NCBI GenBank assembly: GCA_964563595.1
Contig: CAZLWR010000011.1
Span: forward strand, 1-30,668
Source of the DNA: CALMFT01 sp964563595
GTDB lineage: Bacteria > Patescibacteriota > Gracilibacteria > Absconditabacterales > Absconditicoccaceae
Reading direction: 5' to 3'
DNA: 30,668 nucleotides
Below are positions 1 through 9,086 of the stretch, in pieces. Each line of letters starts with the position of its first letter. The first letter of the stretch is position 1. The notes under the pieces are model-generated. The model worked only from the letters and a program-made list of their open reading frames with translations. It was not told the DNA's origin and searched no databases. A program made the position numbers and the translations under genes.

Positions 1-134
1 AAAAAATAAGCTGAATAAACAGTGTAACAAAATGAAAAACTATTTCCAATGGGAATAGCCAGGAGGGATATATTTTTCGCAGTTTTTTCTTTTCTTATGA
101 AACCGATATTACTATAACAACAAAACATGGAAGG
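1..134. other. Non-coding edge, nothing recognised
   Basis: I see no reading frame, tRNA fold or promoter that I can support here. The stretch is AT-rich and lies downstream of the minus-strand gene ending at 135. A gene outside the window could have its end or leader here. Confidence 0.3.
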
Positions 135-668
135 TTATTTTCTTAATGCATCCCATAGGTCCTCCTTATGCCTAGAAAGATATGGTTGCATATCAATATG
201 TCTCACGCGTTTGAATAATTGTCATAGCTCGTAAGCATGTTTGAGTTGAGAAAATGTCTCCGGCAAGACTATAACATTGAGCAATAAAAACGCATAAGTG
301 TAAGATCCGACACTATTGTTTCACAAGAGAAATGCCTGCAGTAAAGCCTCACCCTCAGTATCTAGATTTACTCATAATATACTATGAAGTACATCATGAA
401 ACTCCTTACCACCTATAATGTGATGCCCTTGTGCAAGGAAGTCTTGTTGCATTTGAAATCCCAGCGTGCTTTCTTCGAACACTTCCTCCTCTATGCGTCG
501 ATCAGATTTTTTTTGAAACCTTTTTTTATGAAGAACGTAAAAATCCAATCTCGCAAGGAGTTGAATAAGGCGTGATCTAAAAGCATATAAAGGTAGAGTA
601 TTTGTGGGTATATGTGGCTTGCCTGGTATATATTCTTTTATCAATTTTTCTGAGAAACTTTCGTACAT
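135..668 (-). CDS. Hypothetical protein, 177 aa
   Basis: I do not recognise this protein. The frame opens at the ATG at 668 and runs to TAA at 135-137 only if TGA is read as Gly; under the standard code it would end at 372-374. The first 70 residues are basic and charged (KKRFQKKSD, then EEEVFEE). The middle is more hydrophobic (EALLQAFLLG, YAFLLLNVIVLPG), and the C-terminus is charged (RHKEDLWDALRK). There is no clear signal peptide or membrane helix. It is transcribed away from dprA, with about 120 bp of very AT-rich DNA between them that could hold both promoters. It is probably a soluble protein of unknown function, perhaps specific to the lineage. Confidence 0.6.
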
Positions 669-720
669 AATTCACAATATAGTAACAATACAAAATCATC
701 ATTATAAATTAACAATATAC

Positions 721-751
721 ATTATATTTACAATATAAAAATATATGTCAA
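721..751 (-). promoter_or_regulatory. Possible sigma70-type promoter for the 135-668 gene
   Basis: On the minus strand TTGACA (746-751) is followed after 19 bp by TATAAT (721-726), about 50 bp upstream of the ATG at 668. Both hexamers are perfect but the spacing is long, and the DNA is so AT-rich that a chance match is possible. Confidence 0.4.
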
Positions 752-789
752 TAAGCGATTTATGATTTCTCTATTCATTACACGAGGAT

Positions 790-1758
790 ATGTCTTGGAA
801 AAAAATCAATGACCCGAGCATTGATACATATTCTACTAATTCATTAAAAACAAAAGACTTAGAAGAATTTATAAACAAGTATAATATCAAATGGTTTACG
901 CAAGCGGATACAGATTATCATTTCAAATTCCATAGTGTGAAATCAAAGCCTCAGATTATGTATTATATGGGGAATTTAGATGTACTCAATAAAAAACTTC
1001 TTGGTGTTGTATGACCTCGTTTACCAACTGAGTATGGGAGAACAGTAACGACCCAATTACTAGAACACGCAAGAAATCATGAATTGAGCACTATATCAGG
1101 ACTAGCGGACGGTATAGACAGCCTATGTTGCGAATGATCGATACAAAATAACATACCAACCATCGCGGTTTTATGAGGATGATTTCAATTCTTTTTGAAA
1201 ACAAAATATAGAATTATAGAAAAAATAATCTGACATGGATGATTAGTATTTTCTGAATTTAAGATTTGATATAAACCAGCCCCCTATACTTTCCCACAAA
1301 GAAATAGGATTATTGCAGGACTATCGGATTTACTTTTCTTGCCTGAGGCAGCGGAATCCAGTGGAAGTTTAATAACAGTGGACTTTGCTATCCAGTCTCA
1401 CAAGCCAATTTTTGCTACACCAAATTCTATTTTCAGTCCATCAAGTACAGGTATTAACAAGCGTATTAGTGAATGACTGATCCAAGCAGTTTGGGACCTC
1501 AAGAAATTTATACAAACAAACTTTCAAGTACAATATGATGACTCAAAAAGTAATTCAAAAAAGATCGAAAATTGACTTCCTCTAAATGATGTATCACAGC
1601 AAATATTAGAACTTTTATCGCAATATAAAACAATGGATTTAGCGTTACTGCTTAGCAAAACAGATTTGGATATAGTTTGATTGAGTACGTTGCTGAGTAT
1701 ATTGGAAATCCAATGATATATTTACCAACCACACACCGGTGTATATGGGAAAAAATAA
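790..1758 (+). CDS. dprA: DNA processing protein DprA/Smf
   Basis: DprA binds incoming single-stranded DNA in the cytoplasm during natural transformation and loads RecA on it. The 322-aa frame ends at TAA 1756-1758 after eleven in-frame TGA codons. Family motifs in order are GVVGPRLPTEYG (the G of VG is TGA), SGLADGIDS, IPTIAVLGGG (two of the glycines are TGA), FPQRNRIIAGLSD and the nearby SSGSLITVDFA; together they form the Rossmann-like nucleic-acid-binding core. The last 60 residues (LSTLLSILEIQGYIYQPHTGVY) match the C-terminal winged helix of full-length DprA. The start is the ATG at 790 with a GAGG close upstream. The gene stands alone and runs convergently into a lipoprotein gene 19 bp away. 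No other competence gene is visible here. The glycine positions are strong support for the altered code. Confidence 0.95.
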
Positions 1759-1777
1759 ATTCACTACTAGCAGCTGA

Positions 1778-2158
1778 TTATTCTATTGCGCAACCTGCCT
1801 TTGCGAAAACATCTTTTTGGTCTTCAAGCATATTCATAGTATTTTTACAGGTCTCAGGAAGAGCAGTCTTTTCTAATCACTTCCATAATTCCATTACCTT
1901 TTCAAACGACTTAACCGTTTGTTCTTTCGCAGTATCTGGAGTTTTGTCCAATAGACATTCCATGAGTCTAACGTATTTATTGCAATTATCATCGTCAAAA
2001 GTATATTTCCCTTTGACGGAAGCTGCTAATGCGGCCCCGCTAGAAAGTACTCAAGTTAATTCCATATTGTCTGAGGTATCACTATTTTTACCGAATAAAC
2101 TACATCAAACCAACAATGTACTCATCATCAATAAAAAAACAATTATTCATCTTTTCAT
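1778..2158 (-). CDS. Small predicted lipoprotein, 126 aa
   Basis: The N-terminus (MKRGIIVFLLMMSTLLVGCS) is a classic lipoprotein signal: a basic start, a hydrophobic stretch and the lipobox LVGC with Cys19. The second G is TGA. The mature part is polar, acidic and probably helical, with scattered cysteines (DDDNCNKYVRLMECLLDK, ETCKNTMNML, KAGCAIE) that could form disulfides outside the membrane. The family is not recognised. Lgt, encoded at 4733-5599, would be the enzyme that lipidates Cys19. The gene ends 19 bp from dprA in tail-to-tail orientation. Without TGA=Gly it breaks into short pieces, so it is easily missed. The function is unknown; envelope anchoring is inferred from the lipobox. 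Confidence 0.75.
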
Positions 2159-2435
2159 ACTTTCAAGGGTTTATAAGTAAAGTAACTTAAAGAATGTTGA
2201 AACATTGTTGAAAACCTATTCAACTTAGAAGAACTTACAAGCCTATTTTCTGACATTAATTTGACAAAAAGATAATTGGACTAGCTCAAATCATCATTAT
2301 AATTCAATAATAAACACCATAGTAATCAAACTTTTTGACACCGAATCAACAATTCATTATTATTGTCACAATTATATTATATATTCGTATAACAAAATAA
2401 TAATAAGAGATAGATAATCTATATTCCAAAAGAAA
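2159..2435. other. Divergent intergenic region
   Basis: This 277-bp AT-rich region separates the lipoprotein gene (-) from the FecR-like gene (+). It holds one convincing promoter pointing right (2335-2363). A further TTGACA at 2261-2266 has no -10 at proper spacing. I saw no small gene or tRNA in it. Confidence 0.5.
2335..2363 (+). promoter_or_regulatory. Sigma70-type promoter for the FecR-like gene
   Basis: TTGACA (2335-2340), a 17-bp spacer and TATTAT (2358-2363) fit the vegetative consensus with ideal spacing. The expected start lies near 2370, leaving a leader of about 65 nt before the ATG at 2436. Confidence 0.7.
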
Positions 2436-3845
2436 ATGAATAATTTACATGATTATTTTGAGGCAAAAAAACAACTCAGTTTGAGTAATCAAGCAAAAGG
2501 GGGCCTATATAACACGATAAACCGTAAAATAAAACATAGAAATGGTTTTGGTCGTGCTGCATTTTTTCGATCAAAAATAATTTCTGTCAGTTTGATTGTT
2601 GTCCTTTTGGCCTCTTCTATGTGGTACGGTATGCCTAGTGGTGTATTTCATAATATGCTGGGTAAGCGATGATCTTCCAATGTTGCTCTAGCAGATTATG
2701 TTGGTACTGTTATATCTCGAGATGGTACCTATCAGATTACTTTAGATAACAAACAAGTAGATACTAAAACTGATAATCGTATACCCGCTGGTTCAGAGTT
2801 GGTATTAGCACAATGATCAAAGATTTCTATAAGAACAACAAATAAGGCACAAGCAGATGTTGTTTGACCAGCGAAAATCACTTTCAATAAGGCAAATAAT
2901 CAGCTTATTTTAGATGTACAATATTCTGAGAACATAGAAATAAAACAAGAAAAAACGGTGAACAATCAAGAATCTTCTCTATTGACGAAATCTGATATAC
3001 CTGACTCTAATGAATTATTGGTACTAAAAACTGATAATAAAACTATTGTAAGTAAAGGTGATGATGGTTTGAATATAGCTCTTGTTCACAAAGGCAATGA
3101 CAATATAATTACTAACAAAAAAGGTGATATATCTATTACTACACTTGCTAATAACAAAACAGTTGAATTGAAAAGTAATCAGGTGGCAATTTTGGATGCC
3201 GAAGTGAGATTGTTTGCTCATACTGACAATGAAACAAAAAAGACCGAAGATATGATCATTGCCTTGATAGATAAAGATATGGATACAAAGCCAATCGAAA
3301 ATAATACAGAGAGCTCTGATACCGAAAGTACTTTGGTTTTGCAGATGCAACGTGAAGTAAATTCACTATTGGCAACTAATGAAAACATACAGGTATGAAC
3401 TGCTAGCTCTCTTAGTAGCACATCTTCTTTATTGAGCACTTCGCTAAAACTGGAGGAAAGTGGAGCTGATGTTTTGTTAGATGTATCAGAAGATACACTA
3501 GCACTAAGTAAAACTGATGATCAGACAGTATATCAAAAGATAGAAGTGACGGGCAGTAAAACCGAAACTCTCTTGCAATCAAAGAAAGTCTTGGAAGGTA
3601 AAGTGCTTCAACTTTTGGATCAACTTTATATGACTTATTATAATACTAATAATAAAAACACCCTCCTCAACTCTACAAAACAAATTGATAGTGTAAGAGG
3701 TATTATTGTGCAGTTATGTTGAGAGTTGCACTTGAGTTGTGAATTAAGCGATAACAGTGCTGACTATTTATTGGCTCTGCGTAAGATAAATACAAAAATT
3801 ACTAGTACTTATATCATTACTGCTGATATAAAATTAGTAAAATAA
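2436..3845 (+). CDS. Single-pass membrane protein with FecR-like domain, 469 aa
   Basis: A cytoplasmic head of about 48 residues (MNNLHDYFEAKKQLS and following, with basic residues KIKHRNGFGR) precedes one membrane helix at roughly residues 49-65 (IISVSLIVVLLASSMWYG). Next comes a region like FecR/FecR-type domains (LADYVGTVIS, IPAGSELVLAQGSKISIRT, DVVGPAKITF). The remaining 300 residues are polar and rich in S, T, N and D with heptad-like leucines, so probably an extracytoplasmic stalk. FecR proteins usually pass an envelope signal to an ECF sigma factor; no sigma factor is visible nearby, so a structural role is equally possible. Four TGA codons are in frame. It has its own promoter and ends 3 bp from grpE, tail to tail. 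The FecR assignment rests on pattern resemblance only. Confidence 0.65.
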
Positions 3846-3848
3846 TCT

Positions 3849-4613
3849 TTACTCAGCAACGATGACCTTACTAGGCTTGATAATAATCTTTTTCTCTCAA
3901 TCAAAATAATAATAACCTACTTCCAACTCACTTATAATACGTCAGGATAATTCTTCAAGAGTATATGATCCTTTGTTTCCATCAAGTTTAATGTTATACT
4001 CTAGGAGTCTTTCTAAGTCGTTTTGCGTTGCTACTTGTACCATAAGTACCTCGTGCATTTCGGTATCTGGTATCAAGCCCAGTGAAGGTATTTGGAAAAT
4101 ACCCATTTGACTCAGTTCTTGTCAAATAAATGATTCATAAATAAGCTGAAGTCATTTGATTTCTTCTTGAGAACGGAAATCAGTGCTCAGAGATTGAAAG
4201 AATAATCTTAGTTGTTCAAGTAGTTTTGTGAATTTAAGAACAACTTTTTTGAGTTCTTGTAATTTGATTTCTTTCTTTTCTGTATCGAGCCTTTTCACAA
4301 AACTGTCGAACTCGTACTTTAATGACAAATATTGAGACTGGCTTGTAGTTGCGATTCTGGTTATTTTATCTAATTCATTTTTCATGGCCTCATTGCTTCC
4401 TTTAAGCTGAGATATAAGTTCATTTTTGGAAGAATCATCCAATAAAAGCTCATTTTCCAAGTTATTTTCTATAGCCTGACTTGCAGTGGGTTCTAATTCA
4501 GTATCACTAATTTGTTGTTCTATATCTGATGCATTTCCTTGTAAGGTATCATGAGATAGTGGAGATGATTCATTATTTTTTTCTTCTGAGATTTGTTTTT
4601 GATTCTGTGACAT
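3849..4613 (-). CDS. grpE: Nucleotide exchange factor GrpE
   Basis: GrpE exchanges ADP for ATP on the chaperone DnaK in the cytoplasm. The 254-aa protein has an unusually long acidic, disordered N-terminal region (residues 1-80, rich in E, S, N and Q). A coiled coil follows (NELISQLKGSNEAMKNELDKI, then YEFDSFVKRLDTEKKEI, which matches the AEFENFRKR motif). The beta wing comes last: IPDTEMHEVLMVQVA (the family H-E motif) and the end GEKKIIIKPSKVIVAE, close to the usual LRPAxVxVA end. Two conserved glycines near the end (LSGR and FDGEKK) are TGA. It is a single gene here; dnaK and dnaJ are not in the window. It is divergent from lgt, with 119 bp between the starts. Confidence 0.9.
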
Positions 4614-4732
4614 TGATAATGATAGGCTAAAAGTTAAAAGATTGGAATAATTGTGAGGGGTAATTTTTCGCTACTCCTCTATAAGGATACTAACAAAAAG
4701 ATGTCTTTTTTCAATTTATCATTATTGTTACT

Positions 4733-5599
4733 ATGGTTGCATTTACAGTATTTGGTTGGCCCATCTATCGATATGGTATTTTATACTTATTGAGTTTTTC
4801 CTTAGCTTATGCTTATTTTTCTTGGATTTGTAAGTGAGTATGGCTTTCAGCTTATCCAAAAATTCAGAAATTATTGCAGTATCATCTGGATGATCTGATG
4901 ATATTTTTGATACTTTGAGTTCTCCTTTGAGGGAGATTGGGTGATGTTTTTCTCTATAACCGATCGTATTACTCACATCACTTGATAGAAATAGTACAGA
5001 TACGAAATGGTGGTATGAGTTTTGTTTGAGGATTTATAGGCGTAGGGTTTGCTATGCTTTTTATTAAAAAGTCAAAAGATCTAGAAACTGAAGATTTGTT
5101 TGTCTTATTTGATGTGATTGTTTTGTTTTTACCTCTAGCGATACTTTTTGGTAGAATCGGTAATGCTCTCAATCAAGAATTATATGGTAAGATGGTTACT
5201 CTTTCTGGATTCAGTGACACTGCACTTGTCTATTTGCATAAGCTGAAGCTCATAAGAATATATGATATGATAGATAATCAATATAGGCGAAATACCAATT
5301 TACTAGAAGGATTTTTTGAAGGTTTTTTGGTTGGCATGGTTCAGATAATCGCCCATATCAAGCTGTTGGGTAAAAAAATCTGACTTGCTGCTTATAGGCC
5401 TGGTATAGTTACAGGCCGATTTTGCATACTCTATGGTTTTATTAGATTTTTTCTTGAGACTTTGAGAGACAATCCGTCTTCAGAATATATGTGATGAATA
5501 TTAAAATCACAACTCCTTATGGTAGTTATGATCTTTGTGGGGATAATAATACTTTGGCAAAGTACTTCGGCCTTCCGTAAATTTGACAAAACTAAGTAG
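4733..5599 (+). CDS. lgt: Prolipoprotein diacylglyceryl transferase Lgt
   Basis: Lgt moves diacylglycerol from phosphatidylglycerol onto the lipobox cysteine of prolipoproteins. The 288-aa length is typical and the protein is very hydrophobic. Motifs are IYxYGILYLLSF (residues 11-22), GGRLGDVFLYN (about 67-76), NGGMSFVGGFIG (92-103), GRIGNALNQELYG (140-152; Arg141, Asn144 and Glu149 kept) and YGFIRFFLETLR. Two oddities stand out. The essential-type His of the usual SFHGG motif is Val98. CGA occurs at residues 13 and 91, exactly where other Lgt proteins have Trp (WYG and WxGGMSF). It is the head of a rightward cluster with two pilin-like genes. The ATG at 4733 is chosen because the membrane segment starts directly after it; there is no SD. 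Likely substrate here: the lipoprotein at 1778-2158. Confidence 0.93.
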
Positions 5600-5642
5600 A
5601 TTGACTACTATTATAGTAGTTTATTTACTCATTCACTTCGTT

Positions 5643-6089
5643 ATGAAAAAAATACTAGAAAGGGGATTTCTTATAGTGTTCGTAAGTATTTTAAGTATGA
5701 TTTCTTTGGTTACTTTCGCGTCACCTCCTCCACCTCCTGGTGATACAGATTTTGCTAATCAAAATACTGAGTTTTTGCCTGGTGTACCAAAGGCTCCTAC
5801 TACTGCAACAACAAATTTGTTGGATGATAGTGCTGGAGGAAATGTAAATGGTCTCTTGGCTTCTATTAAATTAGCAATAAACTGGGTACTGTGATTACTT
5901 GCTTTGATTGCTCTTATTATCCTTATCATACAAGGAATTATTATGCTTGTAAATGCTAGAGATAGTAAAAAAATTGAAGAAGGTTACACTACTGTGAAGA
6001 ATGTAGCTATCGCTCTCGTATTTATTGGTGTGTCATGGTTGATTATATCATTCATTTTCCGAGCTATTGGTGTCTTTACTGGATCGTAG
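5643..6089 (+). CDS. T4SS-pilin-like two-TM membrane protein, 148 aa
   Basis: An N-terminal signal peptide (MKKILERGFLIVFVSILSM and on to VTFAS) is followed by a proline-rich stretch (PPPPPG) and a polar linker. Then come two membrane helices (INWVLGLLALIALIILIIQGIIML and VAIALVFIGVSWLIISFIF), separated by a short charged loop NARDSKKIEEGYTTVKN. This matches the layout and loop of the TrbC/VirB2-like T4SS_pilin family common in CPR bacteria. The protein is probably processed and then assembled into, or anchored in, the envelope. ATG 5643 gives the signal peptide; an upstream TTG at 5583 in the same frame overlaps lgt and is less likely. A paralogue follows 27 bp downstream, sharing a 92-bp identical core. 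No VirB4, VirB6 or ComE-type partner is in the window. Confidence 0.75.
5943..6034 (+). repeat. 92-bp identical core, copy 1
   Basis: This stretch is identical base for base to 6486-6577. It encodes the loop and the start of the second membrane helix of the first pilin-like gene. The flanks diverge at once on both sides. Confidence 0.95.
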
Positions 6090-6116
6090 TATATTTATTT
6101 GATAGTATATACTACT

Positions 6117-6629
6117 ATGAAAACCCTTCTAAGATTCTGAATATATCTTGTATTAAGTTTTTCTTTGTGAGTTTTTTGATTCGTTGCCTATGCTTGAACT
6201 CCTCCTCCAGGTCCAGATCCCACCACGCTGGTAGCTTCCCCTCCAGGTCCGGGTCCTTCAGCAGATAGCTGCGATCCAAGTGATGGATGATTTCGAAACC
6301 AAAACTTGTGTGCTGCTCCTGGAGTGCCAACTGTAGAATCAAAGACCTATACAAAATCGGACTTTGATTCTGATGCAAGTGGTGGTGGAAGAGCCGCATT
6401 GTCATGAGCAAAAAGAGCCATCAATCGAGTGCTTGGTCTTTTGGCCTTGATCGCACTTATTGTATTGATCTATGAGTGAGTGTTGATGCTTGTAAATGCT
6501 AGAGATAGTAAAAAAATTGAAGAAGGTTACACTACTGTGAAGAATGTAGCTATCGCTCTCGTATTTATTGGTGTGTCTCGGCTTATTGTTTCCTTTATTT
6601 TCCGAGCCATTGGAGTGTTTACCTGATAA
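6117..6629 (+). CDS. T4SS-pilin-like two-TM membrane protein, 170 aa (paralogue)
   Basis: A paralogue of the preceding gene. It has a signal peptide (MKTLLRFGIYLVLSFSLGVF and on to VAYAG), a Pro/Gly-rich linker (TPPPGPDP, SPPGPGPSADSCDPSDGG) longer than in the first copy and carrying two cysteines, and then the same helix-loop-helix core ending IFRAIGVFTG. TGA serves as Gly at many places, including the last codon before TAA at 6627. The linker diverges strongly while a 92-bp core is identical at every base, which points to recent conversion or selection on the core. The Pro-rich linkers are probably exposed and variable. A rho-independent terminator follows, so this gene closes the lgt transcript or a pilin operon. 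Confidence 0.75.
6486..6577 (+). repeat. 92-bp identical core, copy 2
   Basis: Second copy of 5943-6034, in the same reading frame of the second pilin-like gene. Third-codon positions are identical too, unlike the rest of the two genes. Confidence 0.95.
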
Positions 6630-6664
6630 CTCTTGCTTATTAATAGCTTATCGCTTTGTTATAT

Positions 6665-6696
6665 AAAGATATCCGAAAGGGGTATCTTTTCTTTTG
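6665..6696 (+). terminator. Rho-independent terminator after the pilin-like genes
   Basis: A ten-base arm AAAGATATCC (6665-6674), a GAAA-type loop and a complementary arm with one G-T pair are followed by a U-rich run (to about 6696). It lies 36 bp after the stop of the second pilin-like gene and before secA. Confidence 0.8.
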
Positions 6697-6774
6697 CAAA
6701 GCTATTCTAAATAGCTACTATTATTTTTCGGATTTTGACACATAGGTAAATTTTTACTTCAGATTATATAGAAT

Positions 6775-8535
6775 ATGTTACAACGAATTTTAAATAAATT
6801 TGTATGAGACTATAACTCTAAGCAACTCAAAAAGATTGAACCCTTAGTGGGAGAGATCAATGATCGATACGAGAGATTTGATGATTTGTCCGATCAGGAT
6901 ATCAAAGATAAAACTAATGAGTTTAAAACAAGACTGGCTGATGGGGAAAACTTGGATGCCTTATTGCCAGAAGCTTTCGCTGTGGTAAAACAAGCTTGTA
7001 AAAGAATGGTTGGTACTCAAATAGAGGTAAAAGGTAAAACGATGATATGGGATATGGTACCGTATGATGTGCAATTTATTGGTGGTATTATTTTACATCA
7101 AGGTAAGATTGCAGAAATGAAAACTGGTGAAGGTAAGACATTGGTAGCGGTGGCACCAGTTTATCTCAATGCTTTGACTGGTAAGCCTGTGCACGTAGTG
7201 ACGGTGAATGATTATCTTGCAAGCCGTGATGCGGAGTGGATGTGATATTTGTATAATTGGCTTGGACTTAGTGTTGGTTCTATCACTAAACATACAGCTT
7301 TACATAAACACAAAGAACAATATGAAAAAGATATTGTATATGTAGAAAATACAGAACTTGGTTTTGATTATTTGAGAGATAATCTGGAGAAAACGAAAGA
7401 AGCAAGAAAATTGTTGAATCGCTGACTGTATTTTGCTATCGTGGATGAAGCGGATAGTGTGTTGATAGATGAAGCAAGAACCCCTATGATTATGTCACAA
7501 CCAAACGATGATCCAGTTGATAAATACCAACAATATTCTCAGATTATTAAATCTTTACAAGCCTCAACAGTAAAAAAGAAAGTGAGTAAGGGATTTGTGG
7601 CGGAAATTATGAATATAGAAAAATGATCTGACAAAGACGAAGCTGCGGGTTGAGACTATTTTATTGATGAAAAAAGCAAATCAGCAAGCTTATCGGAAGA
7701 GGGCATAACAAAATTGGAAAAAATGCTGGGAGTAGAGCACTTATATAGAGACTTGGGCTATGATGAAATCCATCATATTGAAAATGCTCTTTTGGCAAAA
7801 GGTGTCTATGAAAATGGGAAGGATTATATTGTTCAGGATAATGAAGTACTTATTGTGGATGAAAACACAGGACGTATTATGCCTGGAAGAAGATATCAAG
7901 GCGGTTTACATCAGGCCATAGAGGCAAAAGAAGGAATTATACCAAAGCAAGAAGCAAAAACAATTGCTACCATTACCTATCAAAATTTTTTCAAACTTTA
8001 TGAGAAAATTGCTGGTATGACCGGTACGGCATTGACAGAAGCAGAGGAGTTTGAAAAGATTTATAATCTGGAAACCATTAGTATCCCCACCAATAGGCAG
8101 GTGATTAGATCCGATAGGACAGATAAAGTATTTTTCGATCAAAACGCAAAATGGAATGCAGTTATTGATACCGTAGACTTTTATCATCAAATGGGTCAAC
8201 CAATTCTTATTGGTACGTCGTCTGTACATACTTCTGAGCTTGTATCTGAACTTCTTCGTAGAAAAAGTATTAATCACTACGTTTTGAATGCAAAGTATCA
8301 TGAACAAGAAGCGAATATTATTGAGAATGCTGGAAAGTTATGATGAGTAGTAGTAGCCACCAATATGGCAGGTAGAGGTACTGATATCAAACTCGATCCC
8401 GTACTGCATGAAGAAATAGCGAGAAATTATGCGAAACGAATACAGGGAGAAATAAAAAAAGGCAAGGAAATAAAACTTCACATCAATAGTGAATATGAAC
8501 ATAACCTGATTATGAAAGAGTTGGAAAAACTCTAG
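6775..8535 (+). CDS. secA: SecA ATPase, C-terminally truncated (586 aa)
   Basis: SecA is the motor that pushes preproteins through SecYEG. Present are Walker A GEGKT (residues 118-122), the PVHVVTVNDYLA segment, ENTELGFDYLRDN, Walker B VDEAD (223-227), the preprotein cross-linking region with GRIMPGRRYQGGLHQAIEAKE, GMTGTALTEAEEF, and motif V ATNMAGRGTDIKL (about 528-540). The protein stops about 47 residues later at TAG. Normal SecA is 800-900 aa; the second half of NBD2 with the QLRGRAGRQGD motif, the helical scaffold and the helical wing are missing. Without the arginine-finger motif it should not hydrolyse ATP normally. Several Gly codons are TGA. The stop overlaps the stop of the convergent gene 8532-9011. 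It is either a decayed copy or a join in the assembly. Confidence 0.9.
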
Positions 8536-9011
8536 GACTTGAGGAGATCTTCATTGAGCTCTCGTGCATCTCAAAATAATCTTTTCATTTTTGCGATATC
8601 AATGGCATTGATATCTATATAGGGATTGTGTTCTATATCCCTAAGGTAAATTCTTATGATTTCGCTTTTGAGTTTATTCGTACCATTTTCTTGATAACCT
8701 TTTCCAGTGACAACTCATATATATAAATCCTTGAGTGAAAACTCTGGATTATCGACAAACTTTGCCTTCATTGATTGTTTCAATGCCTGTAGGACTTTGA
8801 ATTCCTGACTAAAATAGAGTACTCATACATTAGCTCACGAAAAAACTGCATTCATAAAGTCCTGCTTTTTGGCTTTTCCTTCTTGAGAAGCTAAGTTTGC
8901 TTCGAGTTCGTGTACTCTTGTTTTGAAATTATCTCATGCTTGGTTTGCTTTTGTTAGTAAGTTTTCTGCAAACTCTCATAATCCTTTCCAGGAAGGTAAT
9001 TTTAATGACAT
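8532..9011 (-). CDS. Hypothetical protein, 159 aa
   Basis: I do not recognise this protein. The N-terminal third is helical and charged (WKGLGEFAENLLTKANQAGDNFKTRVHELEANLASQEGKAKKQ), probably a coiled coil or oligomerisation helix. A mixed segment (NAVFSGANVGVLYFSQEFKVLQALKQ) and a C-terminal part that looks alpha/beta (SLKDLYIGVVTGKGYQENG, YIDINAIDIAKMKRLFGDARELNEDLL) follow. No signal peptide or membrane helix is seen. Four glycines are TGA. It has its own good promoter just upstream (9044-9071). Its TAG at 8532-8534 overlaps the TAG of the truncated secA through a shared CTAG. It is intact by length and codon pattern, and its function is unknown. Confidence 0.7.
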
Positions 9012-9043
9012 AGTATTGATGTGAAATAAATACAATAGTATAT

Positions 9044-9071
9044 TGTATAAATTATTAATATGTATTGTCAA
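9044..9071 (-). promoter_or_regulatory. Sigma70-type promoter for the 8532-9011 gene
   Basis: On the minus strand TTGACA (9066-9071), a 16-bp spacer and TATACA (9044-9049) lie about 35 bp before the ATG at 9011. It sits between the two minus-strand genes, so the downstream one is transcribed separately. Confidence 0.65.
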
Positions 9072-9086
9072 TACTGGCTATGTTTG

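Noticed and set aside
1677..2180. Long open frame on the plus strand (167 codons)
   Set aside because: It is the shadow of the minus-strand lipoprotein gene (1778-2158) and of the dprA end. The lipoprotein has a signal peptide and lipobox; the plus frame has no recognisable feature.
6735..6770. TTGACA upstream of secA as promoter
   Set aside because: No -10-like hexamer lies at 16-19 bp; the nearest TATATA is 24 bp away.
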